NCBI RefSeq assembly: GCF_000381125.1
Contig: NZ_KB905932.1
Coordinates: 1 to 64,000, forward strand
Source: Caldimonas manganoxidans ATCC BAA-369
GTDB lineage: Bacteria > Pseudomonadota > Gammaproteobacteria > Burkholderiales > Burkholderiaceae_C
Length of the DNA stretch: 64,000 bases
Direction: 5' to 3'
Part shown: positions 1-7,267 of the stretch, piece after piece
Position numbering within the stretch: the first letter of the stretch is position 1
Layout of the letters: every line of letters begins with the position of its first letter
Program-made: the position numbers and the translations under genes
Notes under the pieces: generated by a model
Seen by the model: the letters and a program-made list of their open reading frames with translations, nothing else
What the model was told of the DNA's origin: nothing
Databases searched by the model: none

Positions 1-338
1 TGCTCGGGGCGGGTGCACACGGTGTCGGCCGAGGGCACCTCAAAGGCCGGGTGATCTGGCCCCAGCAGGTGGGCTTCGGGGGTGACGCGCCAGCTGTACC
101 ACCGATCGGTCTTGGGGATGTACAAGTGCACATAGCCGGCGCGCAGCAGGCGCAGCACCGGGCGGCTTTGCGTCAGCCCCTCAGGCACGAAGGGCGCCAC
201 CAGCTCCGGATCCACACGGGTGTGGGCCGCCCCCGGCGGCTGCAGCGCGCTGTGCAGCGCCAGCGGGCTGGGACGCAATAGCAGCAGCGACAGTCCACTC
301 TTGTGGCAAAAGCGGCAAGGAGCAGCAGCAGCGCTCAT
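1..338 (-). CDS. Type VI secretion effector, VasX-like N-terminal region (partial, C-terminus outside window)
   Basis: The first 112 codons of a reverse-strand gene whose remainder lies beyond the left edge. The ATG at 338 follows an AGGAAGGA ribosome site. The peptide opens with a CRFC cysteine pair and a GLSLLLLRPSPLAL stretch, then RPVLRLLRAGYVHLY and a DRWYSWRV segment. This pattern (CxxC, then GLPILPVRY-like, then LRxLRxGYLYV) is known from the N-terminal region of VasX and BTH_I2691-type T6SS effectors, where it precedes a toxin part that is often membrane-active. Family recognition is by motif memory only. The toxin domain and its expected immunity neighbour are not visible. Confidence 0.62.
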   Translation of the reverse strand, partial: MSAAAAPCRFCHKSGLSLLLLRPSPLALHSALQPPGAAHTRVDPELVAPFVPEGLTQSRPVLRLLRAGYVHLYIPKTDRWYSWRVTPEAHLLGPDHPAFEVPSADTVCTRPE

Positions 339-1046
339 GGGGATGGTCCTTCCTGATTGAGTGCGTTTTTGTGTGGCCGCCGACGACATTGCGGCGCGGC
401 CGAAGCGATCGTACCGAGTCGGCTGCGCACAGGCTGTTTCAAAGCGTTGCAATCGAGCGGGTGAAGCCACGCTAGACCAGCGGGGCAGGGAGTAGGGGGT
501 TTGCACACGGCTCATTCATAGACGCTTCCGCATGGCCTGATCCTGAGCACGCGCACCAACGCCCGCCTACCCGTAATCGCACCCAACGCGCGGCGAGCAA
601 TCACGCGCATATCGACACCGGCTTGGGCGAGGTCCCCTATTCCGATCGCAAAGATTCGCATCGAGCGTTGCACCAGCGCTCACCTATGGCCCATGGTCGT
701 GCCGACCAGGAGCGAACCCCACCGATCATTCCCTGCTTATTGTTGGAGGCTCTGCGGTCGCGCATGAGCACAGAGCGGCGCTCTGCGTCTAAGACGCCCC
801 TTGTGATGCCGCAAGATGCCACCACGGCGCATGGCGATCTTTGGCACGCCCAGCAGCAGCCTTGCGATCAAAGGTCTTGGTGTAGACTGCTTACCCCTTG
901 CGACGGACTTGAGTGCGGCGCTTCCCTTGATATTGGATGCTGCTTGCCATCCGTGCGACCGGCGGCCATCGGTCGCACTGGCTATCAACGCAGCGCGCAG
1001 CCACAGAGGGAATCGACAGGCGTGCACCATGACGCGTCCCAGGTGT
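339..1046. other. 708-bp stretch with no convincing gene
   Basis: Lies between the start of the T6SS effector gene and tRNA-Arg. Short frames exist on both strands, but none has a good ribosome site, a recognisable motif or family-like composition. The left part must hold the effector promoter and the right part the tRNA promoter. No integrase, repeat pair or insertion-sequence ends were seen. Confidence 0.5.
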
Positions 1047-1121
1047 CCCGCCGTAGTTCAATGGATAGAACGAGCGCCTCCTAAGCGCTAGATGTGGGTT
1101 CGATTCCCGCCGGGGGGACCA
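1047..1121 (+). tRNA. tRNA-Arg (anticodon CCU), CCA encoded
   Basis: A cloverleaf folds by eye. The D stem is GTTC/GAAC, the anticodon stem AGCGC/GCGCT with loop CTCCTAA (anticodon CCT), and the T stem GTGGG/CCCGC around TTCGATT. The discriminator is A and is followed by an encoded CCA at 1119-1121. This tRNA reads the AGG codon. The acceptor arms are CCCGCCG (1047-1053) and CGGGGGG (1111-1117), which leaves a G-G mismatch at the fourth pair (1050 with 1114). Two extra pairs outside the stem (G1045-C1119, T1046-A1118) are also possible. The type call is firm; the exact 5' end is slightly less so. Confidence 0.93.
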
Positions 1122-1149
1122 AGCCCGTTCAAGGGTCGACCACGGGCTT
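1121..1149 (+). terminator. Hairpin just after tRNA-Arg
   Basis: AAGCCCGT (1121-1128) and ACGGGCTT (1142-1149) form a perfect 8-bp stem with a 13-nt loop, beginning at the tRNA 3' end. Only a weak T stretch follows (GCGTTT), so it may act as a terminator or a 3' processing structure. Confidence 0.55.
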
Positions 1150-1366
1150 GCGTTTGCTGGCCCCTGGCGCGAGCGCACCGGTGCGTATCGATTCATGCGC
1201 CACATATCGCGGTAGCACCGCCATGCCGAAGCCCTCTTGGGCTGCAGCCAGCCGGCAGCTGCTCGTCCACGGGGTGGACTTTCGTCGTCTCGCTCATCGA
1301 TGTCTCCTCTGGGGGTGAATCCGCGGGGGCTGGAACATGGCCAACCCCTCATGGCGGCATGCCGAC

Positions 1367-2581
1367 TCAGTGGGCCTTAGCGCCCTGCTCGAACCAACGT
1401 TTGACCAGCGCGCGCTCGTCTTCGGTGATCTGGGTGGCGTTGTTCAAAGGCATCAAACGCAAGACCACCACCTGTTGGTACACCGCCTGCGCATGCTGTG
1501 CGATCAGTTCGGGGGTATGCAGCGCGACGTTTTTGCTCGCCAAGGCCTCGTTATGACACATGACGCAGCGCTGTTGCAGCACCTGCTGCACCTGATCGAA
1601 GCGCACCGGCGTGGCCTTGGCTGCCGACGCGTTGGATGCCTCGGCGCTTGGCGCACGCCACACCACCACGGCCAGCATCAGCAACACCCCCACCAACGCA
1701 TGCTCCCACGGCGTGCGCCGCCCCAGCACCTTCGCCTTGTGTCGCGCCACGAAGCTGTGCCGGATCAAAGCGCCGGCCAGCATCAGCCCCACCAGCACCA
1801 CCCAGTTGTGCTCACCCTGATACAGCCAGCCATAGTGGTTGGACAACATCGCCACGATCACCGGCAGGGTGAAATAGGTGTTGTGAACGCTGCGTTGCTT
1901 GCCGCGCCGCCCATGCGCCGGGTCGGGCGCCTGCCCGGCGCGCAAGGCCGCCACCACCTTGCGCTGCCCGGGAATGATCCAGAAGAACACATTGGCGCTC
2001 ATCGCGGTGGCGATCATGGCGCCCACCAGCAAGAACGCAGCCCGGCCCGAAAACAGCTGGCACGCCAGCCACGAGGACAACACGATGAACCCGGCCACCA
2101 GCAAGCCCACCACCAGGTCACCATGGCGACGCTGTCCCAGCGTGCGGCAGATCGCGTCATAGACCAACCAAAAACCCACCAAGAAGCCCAGCGCCGCCGC
2201 GGCAGCCGCAGCCGGCGACGACCAGGCATACACCTGCCGGTCGATCAGAAACGTGTTGGCCTGCCACAAGTACATCAGCGCAAACAGCGCAAAACCCGTC
2301 AACCAGGTGGAATAGCTCTCCCAGTACGACCAATGCAGGTTGCGCGGCAAGGGCAGCCAGCGCGGTGCCACCAGGTATTTGTTGGAGTGGTAAAAGCCCC
2401 CACCATGCACGGCCCACATCTCGCCGTCCACGCCTTTGGCCTTCAGATCCTCGTGCTGCGGCGCGCTCAGGCTGTTGTCCAGCATGACGAAATAAAACGA
2501 GGCACCGATCCAGGCGATCGCCGTGACCACGTGCGCCCAGCGCAGCAACAAATTCAGCCAGTCGAGCAGGTAGGACTCCAT
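1367..2581 (-). CDS. puuD: Urate hydroxylase PuuD (membrane urate oxidase with cytochrome c domain)
   Basis: A 404-residue protein oxidising urate to 5-hydroxyisourate, the first step of ureide formation. PuuD proteins use a cytochrome c domain as electron acceptor. About the first 310 residues hold several hydrophobic helices with conserved His and Trp residues, for example RWAHVVTAIAWIGASFYF near the start. The tail carries haem-binding CVMCH (339-343) and a candidate axial Met377 in LRLMPLNN. Length matches the family. It is transcribed away from uraH with 193 bp between them, and that gap holds a GTGTATACA element (2722-2730), suggesting control by the GntR protein encoded at 17975. No soluble uricase is present in the window, consistent with PuuD being the urate oxidase. 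Confidence 0.93.
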   Translation of the reverse strand: MESYLLDWLNLLLRWAHVVTAIAWIGASFYFVMLDNSLSAPQHEDLKAKGVDGEMWAVHGGGFYHSNKYLVAPRWLPLPRNLHWSYWESYSTWLTGFALFALMYLWQANTFLIDRQVYAWSSPAAAAAAALGFLVGFWLVYDAICRTLGQRRHGDLVVGLLVAGFIVLSSWLACQLFSGRAAFLLVGAMIATAMSANVFFWIIPGQRKVVAALRAGQAPDPAHGRRGKQRSVHNTYFTLPVIVAMLSNHYGWLYQGEHNWVVLVGLMLAGALIRHSFVARHKAKVLGRRTPWEHALVGVLLMLAVVVWRAPSAEASNASAAKATPVRFDQVQQVLQQRCVMCHNEALASKNVALHTPELIAQHAQAVYQQVVVLRLMPLNNATQITEDERALVKRWFEQGAKAH

Positions 2582-2718
2582 GACCTCTCACCCTCGGAGC
2601 ATGCACGGCACCAGGCCATGCAAACACCTCACCACAGCGGGCTCTGTGAGGATGACGACATCGCAACCGGCGCAGGACCTCGAGCGGCCCCACCACACGG
2701 GCTCCGCGGCGATACGAG

Positions 2719-2730
2719 AAAGTGTATACA
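2719..2730. promoter_or_regulatory. Candidate GntR operator upstream of puuD
   Basis: AAAGTGTATACA contains the 8-bp palindrome TGTATACA (2723-2730). The same 12-mer occurs inverted between uraH and puuE, and the 9-mer GTGTATACA recurs just before the gntR gene at 17975. It lies about 140 bp upstream of the puuD start codon. Confidence 0.62.
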
Positions 2731-2774
2731 GTTTTGAATACAGCACTGCTGGGGAATTTCCCTGAGGAGGCGCC

Positions 2775-3131
2775 TCAAGAGCCGCGATAGGTGGCATACG
2801 ACCACGGGCTCACCAGCAAGGGCACGTGGTAGCGTGCGGCCGCATCGGCGATTCCGAAGTCGACCGACACCACGTCCAGAAACGCCGGCTCGGGAAGCGC
2901 CACCCCCTTGGCGCGGAAGTACGCCGCCACCTCGAAGCTCAGCCGGTAGCGGCCTGGCCTCATCGAAGCCGCCTCGAGCAAAGCGCCGCCATCGTTGCGG
3001 CCATCGTGGTTGAGCGTGATGCTCTTCAAGGCTTGCGCCCCCTGTTCGGTGATGCGCTGCAGCGTGACTTTCATGCCTGCGGCCGGACAGCCATGCATGG
3101 TGTCCAACACGTGGGTGCTCAAATGGCCCAT
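2775..3131 (-). CDS. uraH: Hydroxyisourate hydrolase (transthyretin-related protein)
   Basis: A 118-residue enzyme hydrolysing 5-hydroxyisourate, the PuuD product, to OHCU. It begins MGHLSTHVLD, has the family segment HGCPAAGM, and ends in the diagnostic YRGS tetrapeptide. The frame is open further upstream, but the ATG at 3131 is chosen because GGAGG lies 5 nt before it and the family motif starts there. It is divergent from puuE and upstream of puuD on the same strand, so uraH and puuD may be partly co-transcribed, although the 193-bp gap has its own operator. Confidence 0.95.
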   Translation of the reverse strand: MGHLSTHVLDTMHGCPAAGMKVTLQRITEQGAQALKSITLNHDGRNDGGALLEAASMRPGRYRLSFEVAAYFRAKGVALPEPAFLDVVSVDFGIADAAARYHVPLLVSPWSYATYRGS

Positions 3132-3194
3132 GATTGCCTCCAGAAATCGGAACGAACACCAACCAGCAAGGGCGGCTTGCGCCCCGTGATTTTT

Positions 3195-3221
3195 TGTATA
3201 CACTTTAGCACACACTTTAGC
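3195..3221. promoter_or_regulatory. Candidate GntR operator with direct repeats between uraH and puuE
   Basis: TGTATACACTTT (3195-3206) is the reverse complement of the element upstream of puuD. It runs into two direct copies of ACACTTTAGC (3200-3209 and 3212-3221) spaced 12 bp apart. The site lies 64 bp from the uraH start and 56 bp from the puuE start, so one element could control both directions. Confidence 0.62.
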
Positions 3222-3276
3222 GAAGTCGATCGGCCCGATTGCCGCAGACTTCAACCCGCCCCGCCCGAGCCTTGCG

Positions 3277-4230
3277 ATGAGTCCACTGCCCCCTCATTAC
3301 CCCCGAGACCTGCGTGGCCACGGCCGCCATCCGCCGCACGCTCAGTGGCCCGGCCAGGCCCGCGTGGCCGTGCAATTCGTGCTCAACTACGAGGAAGGCG
3401 CGGAAAACTCGGTGCTGCACGGCGACCCCGGCAGCGAGCAATTCCTCTCCGAGATGTTCAATCCTGCCGCCTACCCGGCCCGGCACCTGAGCATGGAGAG
3501 CATTTACGAATACGGTGCGCGGGTCGGTGTGTGGCGCATCCTGCGCGAGTTCGAGCGTCGTGGCCTGCCGCTGACCGTCTTCGGCGTGGGCATGGCCATG
3601 CAGCGCTGTCCCGAGGTGAGCGCGGCCTTCAAGGAGTTGGGCCATGAAGTGGCCTGCCACGGCTGGCGCTGGATCCACTATCAAACCGTGGACGAGGCCA
3701 CCGAGCGCGAGCACATGCGCTTGGGCGTGCAAGCCATCGAAGACCTCCTGGGCGAGCGCCCCCTGGGCTGGTATACCGGACGCGACAGTCCGAACACACG
3801 CCGCTTGGTGGTCGACTACGGCGGCTTCGAATACGACAGCGACTACTATGGCGACGATTTGCCGTTCTGGCTGCAGGTGCGCAAGTCCGACGGCACGCTC
3901 GCCCCGCATCTGGTGGTGCCCTACACGCTGGACTGCAATGACATGCGCTTTGCGCTGCCGCAGGGCTTCAGCCACGGCGATGAGTTCTTCGAGTACCTGC
4001 GCGATGCCTTCGACGTGCATTACGCCGAAGGTGCAGAACGTCCAGCCATGATGAGCATCGGCATGCATTGCCGACTGCTGGGTCGGCCCGGTCGCATGCG
4101 CGCGCTGCAGCGCTTCCTCGACCACATCGAGCGGCACGATCGGGTATGGGTGACTCGTCGCATCGACATCGCGCGTCACTGGAAGGCCACGCACCCCTTC
4201 GACCCTGCCACCGCCTTCGTGTGGGAGTGA
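3277..4230 (+). CDS. puuE: Allantoinase PuuE (polysaccharide-deacetylase fold)
   Basis: A 317-residue hydrolase opening allantoin to allantoate. It belongs to the PuuE branch of the NodB-like deacetylase superfamily, not the dihydroorotase-like AllB branch. Recognisable segments are the N-terminal YPRDLRGHG, VQFVLNYEEGAE, a central GHEVACHGWRWIHY and GWYTGRDSPNTR. Length is usual for the family. It starts the forward ureide operon: its TGA (4228-4230) is 5 bp before the uraD fusion. The promoter region holds the shared GTGTATACA element. Confidence 0.95.
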   Translation: MSPLPPHYPRDLRGHGRHPPHAQWPGQARVAVQFVLNYEEGAENSVLHGDPGSEQFLSEMFNPAAYPARHLSMESIYEYGARVGVWRILREFERRGLPLTVFGVGMAMQRCPEVSAAFKELGHEVACHGWRWIHYQTVDEATEREHMRLGVQAIEDLLGERPLGWYTGRDSPNTRRLVVDYGGFEYDSDYYGDDLPFWLQVRKSDGTLAPHLVVPYTLDCNDMRFALPQGFSHGDEFFEYLRDAFDVHYAEGAERPAMMSIGMHCRLLGRPGRMRALQRFLDHIERHDRVWVTRRIDIARHWKATHPFDPATAFVWE

Positions 4231-4235
4231 GCGCC

Positions 4236-6017
4236 ATGCCCTTGACCCTGGACCAACTCAACACCGCCAGCCCGGCCGAATTCGTCGCGCTGCTGGACGG
4301 CACGTACGAGCACTCGCCTTGGATCGCCGAGCGCGCGGCCGCGCGGCGGCCCTTTGCCACCGTGGCCCAGCTCAAGCGAACGCTGGTCGAGGTGGTGCGC
4401 CAAGCCTCTCGGGACGAGCAGCTCCAACTCATCCGCGCCCACCCCGAACTGGCCGGACGCGCCATGGTCAGCCGCACGCTGACTGCCGAGTCGACCCACG
4501 AGCAGCGCAAAGCGGGCCTGACGCAGTGCACGCCCGAGGAATTCGACACGCTGCAGCGGCTCAACGCCCAGTACAACGCCAAGTTCGGCTTCCCCTTCAT
4601 CCTGGCCGTGCGCGGCCCGCGTGGCACGGGGCTGGACAAGTCCGAGATCATCGCCACCTTCGCACGCCGGCTGGACAACCCGATCGATTTCGAGTTCGCC
4701 GAAGCCCTGCGCAACATCCATCGCATCGCCGAACTGCGGCTCAACGACAAGTTCGGCTGCGAGCCCCAACTGGGCCACCTGGTGTGGGATTGGGCCGAAC
4801 GACTCGCCGAGCACAGCGAGCCCGGCTATGCCGAGCGTGGCGAACTGACCGTGACCTACCTCAGCGACGCCCATCGCGCCTGCGCCCAGCGCATCGCGCA
4901 CTGGATGCGCGCCGATTGCGGCTTCGACGAGGTGGACATCGACGCCGTGGGCAACGTGGTGGCCCGCTATCACCCTGAGCGCGGCGGCTTGGCGAAGTAT
5001 CTGCTGACCGGCAGCCACTACGACACCGTGCGCAATGGCGGGAAGTACGACGGCCGCCTGGGCATCTTCGTGCCGATGGCCTGCGTGCGCGAGCTCTCGC
5101 GCCAGGGCCGGCGGTTGCCTTACGGCGTGGAGGTGGTGGCCTTCGCCGAAGAAGAAGGCCAGCGCTACAAAGCCGTCTTCCTCGGATCGGGGGCCTTGGT
5201 CGGCCAGTTCGACATGCGCTGGCTCGACCAGGCCGATGCCGAGGGCATCACGATGCGACAAGCCATGCAGCGCGCCGGCCTGTGCATCGAGGACATCCCC
5301 AAGCTGCGGCGCGACCCCAAGCGCTATCTCGGCTTCGTGGAAGTCCACATCGAGCAGGGCCCGGTGCTCAACGAGTTGGACCTGCCGCTGGGCGTGGTCA
5401 CCTCGATCAACGGTGGTGTGCGCTACATGGGGGAGATCCTCGGCATGGCCAGCCACGCCGGCACCACGCCCATGGGTCTGCGCCGGGATGCCGCTGCCGC
5501 AGCGGCCGAGCTGGCCCTCTATCTCGAACGTCGCGCTGCGGCCGTGCCGGACCTGGTGGGCACCATGGGCATCCTGGAGGTGCCTCACGGCTCGATCAAC
5601 GTGGTGCCCGGTCGCTGCCGCTTCAGCCTGGACATCCGCGCCACCACCGATGCGGTGCGCGATGCCTGTGCCGCCGACGTGCTGGCCGAGCTCGATCGCA
5701 TCTGCCTGCGTCGCGGGCTGCGCCATCGGATCGAAGAAACCATGCGCGCTGCGGCGGCCCCGTCCGATCCCGTTTGGCAGCAGCGTTGGGAACGCGCCGT
5801 CCAGGCCCTGGGCCTGCCCGTGCACCGAATGCCCAGCGGCGCCGGTCATGATGCGATGAAGCTGCATGAGATCCTGCCCCAGGCCATGCTCTTTCTACGG
5901 GGCCAAAACGCCGGCATCAGCCACAACCCGCTGGAATCCATCACCAGCGATGATGCCGAGCTGTGCGTGCGCGCCTTCCAGCACCTGCTCGATCACCTCT
6001 GCGCGGAACTCTCATGA
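4236..6017 (+). CDS. Fused OHCU decarboxylase (UraD) and allantoate amidohydrolase (M20 family)
   Basis: A 593-residue two-enzyme polypeptide. Residues 1-170 match UraD, which turns OHCU into S-allantoin; IRAHPELAG carries the likely catalytic His69, with FGFPFI downstream. Residues about 185-593 match the allantoate amidohydrolase/N-carbamoyl hydrolase group of M20 metallopeptidases. Visible metal-site motifs are GSHYDT (His261, Asp263), KYDGRLG (Asp272), AEEEGQR (Glu305/306), VEVHIEQGPVL (His371) and ISHNPLE (His563). The start at 4236, 5 bp after puuE, is chosen because the frame upstream overlaps puuE. The stop overlaps the next start (ATGA). The two enzymes act on non-consecutive steps, with PuuE between them. 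Confidence 0.93.
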   Translation: MPLTLDQLNTASPAEFVALLDGTYEHSPWIAERAAARRPFATVAQLKRTLVEVVRQASRDEQLQLIRAHPELAGRAMVSRTLTAESTHEQRKAGLTQCTPEEFDTLQRLNAQYNAKFGFPFILAVRGPRGTGLDKSEIIATFARRLDNPIDFEFAEALRNIHRIAELRLNDKFGCEPQLGHLVWDWAERLAEHSEPGYAERGELTVTYLSDAHRACAQRIAHWMRADCGFDEVDIDAVGNVVARYHPERGGLAKYLLTGSHYDTVRNGGKYDGRLGIFVPMACVRELSRQGRRLPYGVEVVAFAEEEGQRYKAVFLGSGALVGQFDMRWLDQADAEGITMRQAMQRAGLCIEDIPKLRRDPKRYLGFVEVHIEQGPVLNELDLPLGVVTSINGGVRYMGEILGMASHAGTTPMGLRRDAAAAAAELALYLERRAAAVPDLVGTMGILEVPHGSINVVPGRCRFSLDIRATTDAVRDACAADVLAELDRICLRRGLRHRIEETMRAAAAPSDPVWQQRWERAVQALGLPVHRMPSGAGHDAMKLHEILPQAMLFLRGQNAGISHNPLESITSDDAELCVRAFQHLLDHLCAELS

Positions 6018-7246
6018 CTTCGCCCGACCTGTACCAGGCCCTGGATGCCTGGATCGACGCCCACTTCGACGAACAGGTGCGCTTCCTGCAAGCGCTGGTG
6101 CGCGTGCCCACCGACACTCCGCCGGGCGACAACGCCCCGCATGCCGAACACACGGCGCAGTGGCTCGCCAGCTTCGGCCTGCCTGCCGAGAAGCACCCGG
6201 TGCCCGCCGACGAGGTGCGCGCCTATGGCCTGCAATCGATCACCAACCTGATCGTGCGACGCCGCTATGGCGCAGGCCCCATCGTGGCGCTCAATGCCCA
6301 TGGTGACGTGGTGCCCCCCGGCGAGGGCTGGACGCACGACCCCTACGGCGGCGAGATCGTCGAGGGCCGCCTCTACGGGCGTGCCGCCGCAGTGAGCAAA
6401 AGCGATTTCAGCACCTACACCTTCGCGGTGCGCGCGCTGGAGTCGCTGGGCGTCGCGCTCAAAGGCGGTGTGGAGCTGATCTTCACCTATGACGAGGAAT
6501 TCGGCGGTGAACTCGGCCCGGGCTGGCTGCTGCGCCAGGGGCTGACCCGTCCGGACTACCTGCTGGCTGCCGGCTTCAGCTACCAAGTGGTCACCGCCCA
6601 CAATGGCTGCTTGCAGATGGAAGTCACCGTGCATGGCGTGATGGCCCATGCGGCCATCCCCGACACCGGTGTCGATGCGCTGCAAGGCGCCGTGCGCATC
6701 CTGCAAGCGCTGTACGCCCAGAACGAGCGCTACCGGGCCGTGCGCTCGCAAGTGCCGGGCATCACCCATCCCTACCTCAACGTCGGTCGCATCGAGGGCG
6801 GCACCAATACCAATGTCGTGCCCGGCAAAGTGGTGTTGCGCCTGGACCGGCGCATGATCCCCGAAGAAGACCCGGTCGAAGTCGAGACCGAGATCCGCCG
6901 CCTCATCACCGAGGCCGCCGCCGGCATGCCCGGCCTCACGGTCGAGATCAAACGCCTGTTGCTGGCCCACGCCTGGAAGCCCGACGCGCGCAACGCCCCG
7001 TTGGTGCAAGCGTTGCAACGCCATGGTGAAGCGATCTTCGGTGAACCGATTCCCACCTCGGGCACGCCGCTGTACACCGATGTGCGCCTGTTCGGCGCCC
7101 AGGGCATTCCGGCAGCCATCTACGGCGCCGGCCCGCGCACCGTGCGCGAAAGCAATGCCAAGCGCGCCGACGAGCACATCGTGCTGGAGGACCTGCGCCG
7201 TGCCACCAAAGTCGTGGCGCGCACGCTGCTGGACCTGCTGGGCTGA
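6014..7246 (+). CDS. M20-family metallohydrolase/deacylase in the ureide operon (substrate unknown)
   Basis: A 410-residue protein of the ArgE/DapE-like M20 superfamily, translationally coupled to the uraD fusion by a 4-bp ATGA overlap. Metal-site features include LNAHGDVVPPGEGW, FTYDEEFGGELG and a late GTPLYTDVRLF. The usual GRGxxDMK segment is replaced by GRAAAVSKSDF, so it is a distinct subgroup. Its place after allantoate amidohydrolase suggests a ureide-derived substrate such as a ureidoglycine or ureidoglycolate derivative, or another N-acyl/N-carbamoyl compound; that is inference. No signal peptide is seen. Confidence 0.8.
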   Translation: MTSPDLYQALDAWIDAHFDEQVRFLQALVRVPTDTPPGDNAPHAEHTAQWLASFGLPAEKHPVPADEVRAYGLQSITNLIVRRRYGAGPIVALNAHGDVVPPGEGWTHDPYGGEIVEGRLYGRAAAVSKSDFSTYTFAVRALESLGVALKGGVELIFTYDEEFGGELGPGWLLRQGLTRPDYLLAAGFSYQVVTAHNGCLQMEVTVHGVMAHAAIPDTGVDALQGAVRILQALYAQNERYRAVRSQVPGITHPYLNVGRIEGGTNTNVVPGKVVLRLDRRMIPEEDPVEVETEIRRLITEAAAGMPGLTVEIKRLLLAHAWKPDARNAPLVQALQRHGEAIFGEPIPTSGTPLYTDVRLFGAQGIPAAIYGAGPRTVRESNAKRADEHIVLEDLRRATKVVARTLLDLLG

Positions 7247-7267
7247 GCCGCAGGCGGCCCGCTCAGC
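7242..7267. terminator. Hairpin between convergent genes
   Basis: GCTGAGC (7242-7248) and GCTCAGC (7261-7267) form a 7-bp stem covering the stop codons of the M20 gene and the oppositely oriented c-di-GMP gene. No T tract is present, so termination strength is uncertain. Confidence 0.4.

Noticed and set aside
339-1046. Possible genomic-island junction at tRNA-Arg
   Set aside because: No integrase, no repeat of the tRNA 3' end and no composition break could be seen in the window.
1337-2737. 466-codon forward frame opposite puuD
   Set aside because: Same antisense shadow pattern; PuuD motifs on the reverse strand are clear.
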